DNA of 15,075 bases from an uncultured Lachnospiraceae bacterium (lineage in GTDB: Bacteria > Bacillota > Clostridia > Lachnospirales > Lachnospiraceae). The notes beneath the pieces were generated by a model, which was not told the DNA's origin, did not search any database, and saw nothing but the letters and a program-made list of their open reading frames with translations. Below are positions 1-6,473 of this stretch, piece by piece. The position numbers and the translations under genes were made by a program. Every line of letters begins with the position of its first letter. Positions within the stretch are counted from its first letter, which is position 1. The stretch is taken from contig CACZNZ010000409.1 in the NCBI GenBank assembly GCA_902782625.1, positions 1 through 15,075 of the forward strand, in the 5' to 3' direction.

Positions 1-775
1 CATTCTTCTCAGTCCCGTCTGGCTCTTTGCCAAAGTAATGGTACTGTCCATTGCTTTCCGGTACCATCATGCCAGGACAGCCGATACTCTTCAGGACACC
101 GCCGTCCCAAAGATCCTTTTCAATCTTATCTTTTATATCCTCCAATGGCAGGGCGGCATCATATGGGGTCTGCATGATAGATCGCCATACGCCCGTCTCA
201 ACAGTGACCACAGTCAGGATCCCATGCTTAAGGGCATAGGCGCGGTTTTCGGCAGATGTATATTTGTTAGGATCGACGTTGGCTGCCCATTCATCCTTCC
301 TGCGTTTCTCTGTCCATTGACTGCTGTCCAGCACAATGTACCCGTCATGCTCCTTTTTGGGTCTTATGCCGTGCTTCTGGTTTGACCGCTCTTTCATGAT
401 CCGGAGCAGGTTTTTCTGCAGATCCCGCTCGTTGGATAGTTCGAGATTTGCTCTTTCCAACTGCGCGGTTAACTGTCGGAGCGATGTCTCTTTTTCAGCA
501 AGCCGTCCTTCATAATTATTCTGCATATCCTGCTTCTGCTTCTCAAATGTGGCGCGGTGTTCCTGCAGCTGCACACGCGCGTCATCATAGGCTTCTTTGA
601 CACGTTCTTTCAGGATTTTCTGCATCGCAGCCACATCTCTGTCCGCTTTTTGGAGATCTGCCCGCAATGTTTTGTATTCATCTGTCGTCATAATATAATG
701 AGTCGCTTCGGCCTCAGCATCATCTCCTTCAAGCGGCTTAAAGCCTGTCAGGGTCTTCCTCGCATAAGCTGCCAT
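1..775 (-). CDS. Coiled-coil protein of unknown function (3' end beyond window)
   Basis: Reading the minus strand from the ATG at 775 gives an open frame of 258 codons with no stop up to the window edge, so the C-terminus is missing. The start is supported by a GGAGG at 787-791, 11 nt upstream. Residues 1-30 begin MAAYARKTLTGFKPLEGDD. Residues about 30-135 are rich in E, K, Q and R with heptad-like spacing and should form a long coiled coil. After about residue 140 comes a globular-looking part with aromatic and glycine residues (for example DGYIVLDSSQW and VWRSIMQTPYDAALPL). I do not recognise the family. It starts 51 bp after the recombinase stop on the same strand, so the two are probably co-transcribed and may act together. 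A structural or DNA-bridging partner of the recombinase is possible but is only inference. Confidence 0.75.
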   Translation of the reverse strand, partial: MAAYARKTLTGFKPLEGDDAEAEATHYIMTTDEYKTLRADLQKADRDVAAMQKILKERVKEAYDDARVQLQEHRATFEKQKQDMQNNYEGRLAEKETSLRQLTAQLERANLELSNERDLQKNLLRIMKERSNQKHGIRPKKEHDGYIVLDSSQWTEKRRKDEWAANVDPNKYTSAENRAYALKHGILTVVTVETGVWRSIMQTPYDAALPLEDIKDKIEKDLWDGGVLKSIGCPGMMVPESNGQYHYFGKEPDGTEKN

Positions 776-825
776 AATTTCCAATGCCTCCTTTTCTTCT
801 CTGACCCGTTCCGGATACCCCCTTG

Positions 826-1881
826 TTACAGTCCTCTCAGGTAACTGCTGGCCACAACGCTGATGCGGTTGTGTCCGAGTGCTTTGCTGCATTTAATCAT
901 GGCTGCTTTGTCCAGTTTCCGCCCGTGATCGTCATTCCGGCAGCAATACACATCCCCCTGGTACGCTCTGCCGCTGCCTTGATTGATCCTGTCATAAGGG
1001 ATATCGTCAATATCCCTGGCATACATGCGATACATGGCAGTCGCGTAATCCGCACGGTAACCATGGATATCCGCATTACTGCTGACATGCTCCCAGACCT
1101 TCTTCCCCGGTGCAGTCGATCTCATCCGGGCTGCAATCTGTTCCTTATCAGGACCGATGATGGGGGCAAACCGGTTTCTTCCGCCTTTATCTCCCCGATG
1201 AAACAGGAAGCAGTCCTGATCTGGAAAAACCTGAAGAGCTTCCTGAAGGATAGTAAGAAGTCGAAGCTCACGGATCGTAGGAGTTGACGCTTTGCCCGAC
1301 TGCCTCTTCTCCAGCGCAGAAATCTTCATTTCCATTTTTTCCCGGGTCCAGAAGTCGTCTCCGGTCAGTCTCTGCAGAACATTCCGCCTGCAGCCGGTTC
1401 CCCGGCAGAAGCGGATCAGCTCATCATTATTCGTCGTAGAAAAGTGCCGGTCCCTTGCAGCAGGCAGCCTGCTCCGCCGTATCTCCCCCCGCTTCCGTAC
1501 AGGAGGCTGAAAGCGGCCGGGGTCAGCCTTGTCGATCTGGTACAGCTTATTCAATGCGGCAGCTTCAGTCTGGATAGTCCAGGCGGACAGATGTCTTCCT
1601 TCCGCATCGACCTGGTCCGTCCGCGCCTGAAGGAAATCATTGACGTACTTTTTGGCTGACTTCAGAGTTTTACATTCCGGGTGCTTCTGCATGACCCAGC
1701 GGGTAAAATACCGGACGTGCTCGGCATACGTTTTATATGTATTGAAGGAAAATATCTTGCCGCCGGCTTCATCAGCGGCCATCGCTGTTTTCTTACTTTC
1801 CCCTATTGCCAGCATCCCGGTCAGCCTCTCATATGCCTGCTGGTGCAGGCTTTTGGCATATTTTTTATTTTTTCTTCCCAT
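826..1881 (-). CDS. Divergent tyrosine recombinase / integrase
   Basis: This 351-residue protein has the tyrosine-recombinase layout. An N-terminal basic segment (MGRKNKKYAK) is followed by a helical core-binding-like region at about 45-120 and a C-terminal catalytic region. The likely catalytic residues are Arg165 in GTGCRRNVL (the usual TGLR box), His273 and Arg276 in HGYR, His337 in LGHNR and the nucleophile Tyr347 in SSYLRGL. It would cut and rejoin DNA at specific sites through a 3'-phosphotyrosine. Between HGYR and LGH lie 58 residues, where most phage-type integrases have about 25; the extra part contains YQGDVYCCRNDDHGRKLDKA. A GGGGGTG motif lies about 9 nt before the ATG. It is followed closely by the coiled-coil gene. 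It differs from the integrase at 13520 and is not next to a tRNA, so its target is unknown. All key residues are present, so it may be active. Confidence 0.85.
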   Translation of the reverse strand: MGRKNKKYAKSLHQQAYERLTGMLAIGESKKTAMAADEAGGKIFSFNTYKTYAEHVRYFTRWVMQKHPECKTLKSAKKYVNDFLQARTDQVDAEGRHLSAWTIQTEAAALNKLYQIDKADPGRFQPPVRKRGEIRRSRLPAARDRHFSTTNNDELIRFCRGTGCRRNVLQRLTGDDFWTREKMEMKISALEKRQSGKASTPTIRELRLLTILQEALQVFPDQDCFLFHRGDKGGRNRFAPIIGPDKEQIAARMRSTAPGKKVWEHVSSNADIHGYRADYATAMYRMYARDIDDIPYDRINQGSGRAYQGDVYCCRNDDHGRKLDKAAMIKCSKALGHNRISVVASSYLRGL

Positions 1882-2474
1882 TTGCCTGCACCCCCTATTC
1901 GATAGTTTATGTTAAAGCAAAAGCCGCTCCTCAGCCTTATTCCCTCAGGGGATGATTTTGACTTTGGAGCATACACTTTTTTTCATTCTCCGTATGGGAG
2001 CGGGTCTTATGTGTGACCGAATGAGAAAAAAGACTTCTCTGCACTATTATATGGTTGTGCATCCAGGATCTGCTGACATTACTGTGCCAGCTGCAGGATC
2101 TGACGCGATCCGCCATATAGATCCGACTGCTTCCATCTGACTGATTTCGGCAGTCTGATGACATCCTACTGCTCCCATTACGCAAGGGCTTCCGTGGGCA
2201 CCTCGGACATCCCCGGATCAGATCAATCCGGCTCAGGCATCTATGCAAACATACATTGTATGATAACTACATTGTACGGAGCAGGAAACGAAAAGGACAG
2301 GCAACGGGATTGCCGGTACCCGCAGTGCGGCTGCAGAAGCTGCCGTTTAACCAGCAGGAAGAAGGAACTCCACCTGACAGCAGGTCCGGACCACTCCGGG
2401 ATCGAATGAAAAAGAAAATATGAAAAAAAGATCTTTTCTGCTGAAAAAAGCCCTCGGATGGAAAATTTTCAACG
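1882..2474. other. Spacer rich in inverted repeats; no convincing gene
   Basis: Reading frames here (up to about 100 codons) lack ribosome binding sites and read like low-complexity noise, so I call no gene. The stretch does hold structure. At 1977-2031 a T-run plus CATTC pairs with GAATGAGAAAAAA and encloses two smaller hairpins (CTCC/GGAG at 1988-2000 and GGTC/GACC at 2003-2018). From about 2290 to 2410 there are consecutive small GC-rich hairpins (GGCAA/TTGCC, a CGGC/GCCG hairpin near 2330-2345, and ACCTG ACAG CAGGT). AAAAGATCTTTT (about 2426) and GAAAATTTTC (2461-2470) are perfect palindromes. This could hold promoters for the divergent genes at 1881 and 2544, a structured RNA, or a replication or transfer site; the sequence alone does not decide. 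Confidence 0.4.
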
Positions 2475-2524
2475 AAAAAAACACATACTATATCTGTAAC
2501 TACACGAGATCTCATTTAACTACA
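2475..2524 (+). promoter_or_regulatory. Putative promoter/operator with shared 19-bp element
   Basis: AAAAAAACACATACTATAT at 2475-2493 lies about 50 bp before the ATG of the small gene at 2544. The same 19 bp occurs exactly at 11863-11881, 44 bp before the DUF3987 start, and on the minus strand at 6933-6951, before the truncated copy. TACTAT or the overlapping TATAT may act as a -10 box; no good -35 is seen. Downstream, TAACTACA occurs twice (2497-2504 and 2517-2524), 20 bp apart, about two helical turns, which could suit a dimeric regulator. The repeated sequence is seen directly; promoter function is inferred from position and spacing. Confidence 0.55.
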
Positions 2525-2543
2525 GAAAGAAAGGAACGAACAA

Positions 2544-2798
2544 ATGAGAAAGGTAATCAATGGAAAAATGTACGATACGGCCACAGCAAAAAAAGTCGCC
2601 CGTTATGCGTACAGCGGGACGGATGAAGGCAGAATTTATCAGAAAAGAACCGGCGAGTTTTTTCTTTACAATGAAGTTCTCAACGGCATCTATGAATACG
2701 AAATTCGCCCTCTCTCAGATGCCGAAGCAAAGGAATACTGTGAAGAGTGGCTGGATGGGGACGAATATGAGGCTGTTTTCGGCCCTGTAGCCGAATAA
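2544..2798 (+). CDS. Small acidic protein, paralogue of the 5247-5510 product
   Basis: An 84-residue protein beginning MRKVINGKMYDTATAKK, with an AAAGGA ribosome binding site about 8 nt upstream. It shares its plan with the 87-residue minus-strand protein at 5247-5510: RKV(I/V)NGK(M/L)YDT at the start, KxGEFF in the middle, and a C-terminal EA..(Y/I)CE(E/D)WL(D/N)GD(E/D)Y...FGPV.E. It has no signal peptide or membrane segment, so it should be cytoplasmic. I know similar NGK.YDT small proteins as unannotated genes in Firmicute plasmids and conjugative elements, but know no function for them. It has its own shared promoter element upstream and a strong terminator 63 bp after its stop, so it is probably transcribed alone. 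The paralogue pair and good ribosome site make it a real gene despite its size. Confidence 0.85.
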   Translation: MRKVINGKMYDTATAKKVARYAYSGTDEGRIYQKRTGEFFLYNEVLNGIYEYEIRPLSDAEAKEYCEEWLDGDEYEAVFGPVAE

Positions 2799-2860
2799 TC
2801 TGTCTGAACCTGCGGATCCTCTCCTCCCTGAATAGCCCCCAGTAAAATGAAGTGAAAAAG

Positions 2861-2910
2861 GCACTGCCCATGAAACATTGACGTCGTTTCATGGGCAGTG
2901 CTTCTTTTTT
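2861..2910 (+). terminator. Strong intrinsic terminator, probably bidirectional
   Basis: A perfect 16-bp stem (2861-2876 with 2886-2901, GCACTGCCCATGAAAC and its complement) has a 9-nt loop and is followed on the plus strand by CTTCTTTTTT. It lies 63 bp after the small gene ending at 2798. On the minus strand the stem is followed by CTTTTTC, so it could also stop transcripts arriving from the secreted-protein gene. Confidence 0.9.
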
Positions 2911-2940
2911 CATATTCCGGATCTATGTAGCATTAGAATC

Positions 2941-2963
2941 GCCGGGGCTTTTACGGCCCCGGC
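2941..2963 (-). terminator. GC-rich hairpin downstream of the secreted-protein gene
   Basis: GCCGGGGC (2941-2948) pairs perfectly with GCCCCGGC (2956-2963) around a 7-nt loop, 54 bp after the minus-strand stop at 3017. The minus-strand sequence after the stem is GATTCTAATG, a poor U-tract, so it may be a weak terminator or a 3' stabilising hairpin in front of the stronger one at 2861-2901. Confidence 0.5.
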
Positions 2964-3016
2964 ATTGATAACAATATGTTCGTTCTGTCTGGCGTCCGGG
3001 TAGGATTGAACCGGAC

Positions 3017-4819
3017 TTATTTTGTGGCGCCGCATCCGCTGCAGACATATCCCGTGGTAACGGTCTCTGTCCAGGCATCCTTTACCACTACTGTTTCGTC
3101 CCATGCGTCGGACACAAGCACCTGCTCATCCCATGCATCGGATACGAGCACCTGCTCATCCCATGCAGCAGATACCTGCACCTGCTCATCCCATGCGGGA
3201 GAGTCTACAACGGTAGTAGCCCCAGACTGTATCTGAACACCGATGCAACTGGAATCACAAGTAATCATATGATCTAATGAAGGATCCATGGCCCCGCAAA
3301 CAGAACACTGTTCATGCCATTCATAAACCGGCTCCTCATGTGTCACTGCGTCATGATGTACCGTCTGGTACTGCGCATCATGGTGCACCGTCTGGTATTG
3401 CGCATCATGGTGTACCGTATTATACTGTGCGTCATGATGAACGACTTTCGTCTCAGCTGGATGATTCACCGTGCTTGTCTGCGGCACCCAGCTGTGCTCG
3501 TGTACAGGCTGCGCCGGGGCAGGGTCGGAAGCAGCCTGCTGTACAGGGGCAGGATCCGGGGCAGACGGCTGCTGCGGCACGGGCTCGGCAGCCTGCGGCT
3601 GGTCGCTGATCAGTACCGCTTTGTAAACATTACCGGTATTTTCAGTGGAATTGCTCTTCGGTGTTGAAGCAGTATCCGCCGGCACACCCGTTGCAGCACT
3701 TACCGGGGGAACATCCTTTGCCACAAGGGATGCTGGGATTGAAGCTGCGTCTTTTGTGCCAGGGATCGTACCGTCAGTCTTCAGGACGATTGATCCAGCT
3801 CCGGTCCCACCGGCAAAAACAATGACATTCTCATCCGCGAGACGGACAGCCTCTTCTTCTGGTACGACAACCGCACTCCTGACAAAGACCACCGGCTCCT
3901 TATGCCCGTCTTCGATATCCGCCTGTTCAGCCGCCTTATAGTCCTGCGGCTTTTCCTGGTCTTCATCCCCACCGGACTTTTCAGCTTTTACGATAGACGA
4001 CGTATACGCATCCAACGCATCCCTGTTGACTGTTACCTGATAAAGCAGTTCGTATGTGCCGGGCGTGGAAGTGTCAACAGCCCTGCTGTCTACGGCAACC
4101 CCCTCCACGATATCGCCATCATACAGGATGTTATAGGCATATTCGACATCTTTTGCACCGACGAGGACGTAACAGTCTTCAATGCCGGTGATGACATCAT
4201 TAAGGTCTTTTTCTGTCAGGGCGGCTTTTCCGATCGCCGCGTCTATCGGAGCTTCTTCCCTGCCGTCCATGGAGACAGGCGCCGTCCGCTTCCTGATTGG
4301 GACATTCCCGTCTTTACCCGGCATGACATTTCCGTCCGCACCATAGACCAGCTGCCTGTCTTCAGCCGCTTTCTTCGCGTCTTCTTCAGGAAGGACGGTC
4401 ACCTTCCGTGTCTCCGTCAGTTCTTCCGGATCCTCATCGGGACTCTCCTTCGGAATATCCGTCCCAGTAAGGTATGCGTTCATTGCAGCTGGGTTGCTGG
4501 TGATCTGGTATGTTACATCATATACGCCTGCGCTCTGCAGGTCTGCCTTCGAGGTATCCACATCGATCCCGGAGACAAGGCTTCCATCGTACAGTATTCC
4601 GTTAAGGAAATCGAAGTCTTTCGCTCCTGCGCAGATTGTCAGATCTTCCATGCGGGACACGGCATCCATTGCAGACTTTTCTTCTTTCTCCTCGGCAGCG
4701 CCGCTTTCCGATACCGTTGATACTGACTCTTCCGCAAATACATAGGGAATCCCCGTACAAAGCATAGCGGCTGCGATCCCTGCGACAGCCATCGTCCTCA
4801 TACACATCTTCATCTTCAT
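3017..4819 (-). CDS. Secreted repeat protein with Ig-like-type modules, His-rich repeats and CxxC motifs
   Basis: A 600-residue protein. The N-terminus (MKMKMCMRTMAVAGIAAAML, then a cut after about YVFA at residue 29) is a clear Sec signal peptide. Two homologous modules follow: residues about 58-115 and 217-275 share AGAKD/VGAKD, ILYDG, VD, AGVYDVTYQ/PGTYELLYQ and N..A..AY, resembling bacterial surface Ig-like domains. Each is followed by a VLPEEDA/VVPEEEA segment. Residues about 400-440 are Pro/Ala/Gln-rich, then come EHSW, nine-residue repeats with VHHDAQYQT (about 460-490), a CSVCG motif near 504, ten-residue AWDEQVLVSD repeats (about 538-581), and a C-terminal VCSGCG. There is no LPXTG or C-terminal membrane anchor, so it is secreted or held non-covalently at the wall. 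The His/Cys-rich tail might bind metal, which is inference. The start is supported by AGGAAG 8 nt upstream. Its function is unknown. Confidence 0.85.
   Translation of the reverse strand: MKMKMCMRTMAVAGIAAAMLCTGIPYVFAEESVSTVSESGAAEEKEEKSAMDAVSRMEDLTICAGAKDFDFLNGILYDGSLVSGIDVDTSKADLQSAGVYDVTYQITSNPAAMNAYLTGTDIPKESPDEDPEELTETRKVTVLPEEDAKKAAEDRQLVYGADGNVMPGKDGNVPIRKRTAPVSMDGREEAPIDAAIGKAALTEKDLNDVITGIEDCYVLVGAKDVEYAYNILYDGDIVEGVAVDSRAVDTSTPGTYELLYQVTVNRDALDAYTSSIVKAEKSGGDEDQEKPQDYKAAEQADIEDGHKEPVVFVRSAVVVPEEEAVRLADENVIVFAGGTGAGSIVLKTDGTIPGTKDAASIPASLVAKDVPPVSAATGVPADTASTPKSNSTENTGNVYKAVLISDQPQAAEPVPQQPSAPDPAPVQQAASDPAPAQPVHEHSWVPQTSTVNHPAETKVVHHDAQYNTVHHDAQYQTVHHDAQYQTVHHDAVTHEEPVYEWHEQCSVCGAMDPSLDHMITCDSSCIGVQIQSGATTVVDSPAWDEQVQVSAAWDEQVLVSDAWDEQVLVSDAWDETVVVKDAWTETVTTGYVCSGCGATK
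3069..3210 (-). repeat. Tandem 30-bp coding repeats
   Basis: Units starting TCCCATGC (plus strand) occur at 3099, 3129, 3159 and 3189, exactly 30 bp apart, with a degenerate unit at 3069. They encode the ten-residue AWDEQVLVSD repeats of the secreted protein. Units 3099 and 3129 differ by few bases, which suggests recent expansion by slippage or unequal crossing over. Confidence 0.85.
3345..3450 (-). repeat. Tandem 27-bp coding repeats, His-rich
   Basis: Three to four units of 27 bp (units begin near 3372, 3399 and 3426; the first, near 3345, is less regular) contain CATCATGGTG-type cores. They encode VHHDAQYQT repeats in the tail of the secreted protein. Confidence 0.8.
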
Positions 4820-5021
4820 GACTCATTCTTCCTGTGCTGTTTGAGATAATATTACTACAAGATACAACATTTGAGAATACTCTCGCTTATTCATCCCATA
4901 TTGCAACATATCAGTATGTACAAAAAAAATCATATAGGCATATATAGCACAAGCTGTGCAGGTAAAGAACATCTGAACATAAAAGCATGCCCCGGTATAG
5001 ACATGCCCAAGCTCGCATATC

Positions 5022-5060
5022 GGTTTATACGTTCATATTTTTTATATAAACGTATAAACC
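5022..5060. repeat. Perfect 12-bp inverted repeat in AT-rich DNA
   Basis: GGTTTATACGTT (5022-5033) and AACGTATAAACC (5049-5060) are exact complements around a 15-bp all-AT (but one) spacer. There is no GC-rich stem or U-tract as in a terminator, so an operator, an iteron-like site or a recombination site is more likely. Outside the arms, CGCATATC and GCGATAT make a weaker extension. Confidence 0.6.
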
Positions 5061-5151
5061 AATTGCGATATACACGTTTGATAAAGCATAATGAGACAAG
5101 CACCAAGAATCTTGATTATTTGAAAAAAATGGCAGCCTTCTATAAATAAGA

Positions 5152-5167
5152 GGCAGCCGAAGCTGCC
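5152..5167 (-). terminator. UUCG-tetraloop terminator for the 5247-5510 gene
   Basis: On the minus strand GGCAGC TTCG GCTGCC forms a 6-bp stem with the very stable UUCG loop, followed by TCTTATTTAT. It lies 80 bp after the stop of the small gene ending at 5247. Confidence 0.7.
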
Positions 5168-5246
5168 CCATCACCGTACACGACCTCAAATTTATTCTGT
5201 AAATGTCAGAAATCCTTTTTGACTGAAAAAATGATTTAAGTGTACA

Positions 5247-5510
5247 TTACTCCTCAACGGGCCCGAAGATCTCCATATAATCATCTCCATTGAGCCAGTC
5301 CTCACAGATTTTTTGCGCCTCTTCTAACGTAACAGGAATAACGCAAGATGTATTATCTCTGTTTATGTATACTCGAAAAAATTCACCGTTTTTTTTGCGA
5401 TTCAGTGTTTCATAGCAATCACTGAAAGAATCTACGAAAGGATTGGCGGCAATTTCTGTCGCCGTACCCGTATCATACAGTTTTCCATTTACTACTTTTC
5501 TGATTCTCAT
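5247..5510 (-). CDS. Small acidic protein, paralogue of the 2544-2798 product
   Basis: An 87-residue protein beginning MRIRKVVNGKLYDTGTATE, with GGAGG about 7 nt before the ATG. It matches the plus-strand protein at 2544 at both ends: RKVVNGKLYDT here versus RKVINGKMYDT there, and CEDWLNGDDYMEIFGPVEE versus CEEWLDGDEYEAVFGPVAE. The middle differs more (KKNGEFFRVYINRDNTSCVI). There is no export signal. The DNA is more AT-rich than the 2544 copy, so the two probably diverged long ago or came from separate sources rather than from a recent local duplication. It has its own UUCG terminator. Its upstream region lacks the 19-bp promoter element of the other copy. Function unknown; the strong conservation of the two ends suggests they carry the activity. 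Confidence 0.85.
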   Translation of the reverse strand: MRIRKVVNGKLYDTGTATEIAANPFVDSFSDCYETLNRKKNGEFFRVYINRDNTSCVIPVTLEEAQKICEDWLNGDDYMEIFGPVEE

Positions 5511-5606
5511 AAAAAACCTCCAAAATAAAAACTATGGGTTCTGCCGAAGATACTCACTTCCTTTGGGATAAATCCACAAGCATCTGAATCCCCTAATAAA
5601 GAGTGT

Positions 5607-5637
5607 GGTACGCCCCGGCATCAAGCCGGAGCATACC
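5607..5637 (-). terminator. 13-bp hairpin between two minus-strand genes
   Basis: Arms 5607-5619 and 5625-5637 pair around ATCAA. The minus-strand RNA pairs all 13 positions (two as G-U), while the plus-strand RNA has two C-A mismatches, so selection appears to act on the minus-strand transcript. It lies 57 bp after the coiled-coil gene stop (5694) and is followed by ACACTCTTTATT, a weak U-tract. It is a terminator or a processing hairpin before the small gene at 5510. Confidence 0.5.
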
Positions 5638-5693
5638 CTCTGTGATAGTGGCATCTATAGTAGAAATTATGTTTGAAGAGTCAACATAGACTA

Positions 5694-6473
5694 CTATATA
5701 ATCAGTTTGCGATTTTGCAGAATAGCCACCTCAGCCTGCAGTTGAGCAATTTTCTTCTCATATTCGCGAAATGCATCACTCATTTCCTTTTCTTTCTGGG
5801 CAAGAATTTGAGTCTCCTTCAATTCCCTTTCCTGCAGCATTTTGCTGAGAGTATGCTCCTGTTCAAGCAGCATCTTCTCTTTTTCCGCCTCAAATCCAAT
5901 CTTCATTCTTTCAATTGTACGGCAGGCATCTTTTTGCTCTTCAAGCAGTGTGTCATATCCCTCTGCCTTTTCAAGGGCCTGAGTCAGCTTTTCTGCCATA
6001 TTCGCTATGGTCTTTTCCTGTTCTTTTACCAGCTTTTCTGATGTTTCAGCTCTGGATTTCTCTGCATCCATTGCCTGTCTCGCATTTGACGCTTCTTTTT
6101 CAGCATCCCCAAGACTTTTTAACGCATCGTTTAAATCACTTTTCATCTTGGCTATTTCTGCTTTGCAATCAGCTACCTCTTTTTCTTTAGCCTCTTTTAA
6201 TGCTGTGATTTTCGACTTGTAATCAAGGGCTATTTGCTTTTTTCCGCTGACGGCGGTAAGAAACATGTTGCGTATAATATCAAATGAAGCATCCAAGGCC
6301 TGAGCGTCGACCCCCCCTTCAATAAGAGCAGATTCCTCCTTGTGCTGGTCAACAATATCAAAAATTCTTTTCAGTGCCACCTCCTGTTTCTCACCCGGAT
6401 TAGTCAGACTTTCAATAAGATCTTTTCCTCGCTTTATCAAATCATCGCTCGCATTAATTGCAAAATTTGCCAT
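5694..6473 (-). CDS. Long coiled-coil protein of unknown function
   Basis: A 259-residue protein with GGGAGGA a few nt before the ATG. Residues 1-80 (MANFAINASDDLIKRGKDLI, then SLTNPGEKQEVALKRIFDIV and a D/A-rich stretch) look like a compact helical head. Residues about 82-250 are almost uninterrupted E/K/A/Q/L heptads, a long coiled coil, ending AEVAILQNRKLII. There is no signal peptide or membrane segment. The plan of a small N-terminal head plus a long coil recalls KfrA-type plasmid DNA-binding proteins and phage or plasmid structural factors, but I see no clear KfrA helix-turn-helix, so I name no family. It is the second coiled-coil protein in the window (the other is at 1-775) with no obvious sequence match between them. 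The 5' region is extremely AT-rich (6500-6540) and likely holds its promoter. Confidence 0.8.
   Translation of the reverse strand: MANFAINASDDLIKRGKDLIESLTNPGEKQEVALKRIFDIVDQHKEESALIEGGVDAQALDASFDIIRNMFLTAVSGKKQIALDYKSKITALKEAKEKEVADCKAEIAKMKSDLNDALKSLGDAEKEASNARQAMDAEKSRAETSEKLVKEQEKTIANMAEKLTQALEKAEGYDTLLEEQKDACRTIERMKIGFEAEKEKMLLEQEHTLSKMLQERELKETQILAQKEKEMSDAFREYEKKIAQLQAEVAILQNRKLII

Larger units (their letters stand above)
4820..5246. other. AT-rich spacer with inverted repeat; no convincing gene
   Basis: This holds the 5' region of the secreted-protein gene (AT-rich with TAATATTAT near 4845-4860, a plausible promoter area), a perfect 12-bp inverted repeat (5022-5060) and a terminator hairpin (5152-5167). 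A plus-strand frame at 4871-5149 (TTG start, no ribosome binding site) is not convincing as a gene. Base composition is clearly more AT-rich than the flanking gene. Confidence 0.5.

Noticed and set aside
1937..2409. Possible small genes on either strand of the 1882-2543 spacer
   Set aside because: No ribosome sites, biased composition (R/S/C-rich) and overlapping frames; the structure is better explained by hairpins.
2994..3016. GTCCGG/CCGGAC inverted repeat next to the secreted-protein stop
   Set aside because: Only 6 bp with an 11-nt loop and no U-tract; not enough to call a terminator.
3069..3210. Regular 30-bp repeats as a possible CRISPR array
   Set aside because: The units are directly adjacent with no spacers and encode in-frame protein repeats.
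3902..4720. Long plus-strand open frame of 272 codons
   Set aside because: It lies antisense inside the secreted-protein gene, which has a signal peptide, repeats and a good ribosome site; the plus frame has none of these.
4871..5149. Plus-strand 92-codon frame in the AT-rich spacer
   Set aside because: TTG start, no ribosome binding site, and it runs through the inverted repeat; composition does not look coding.
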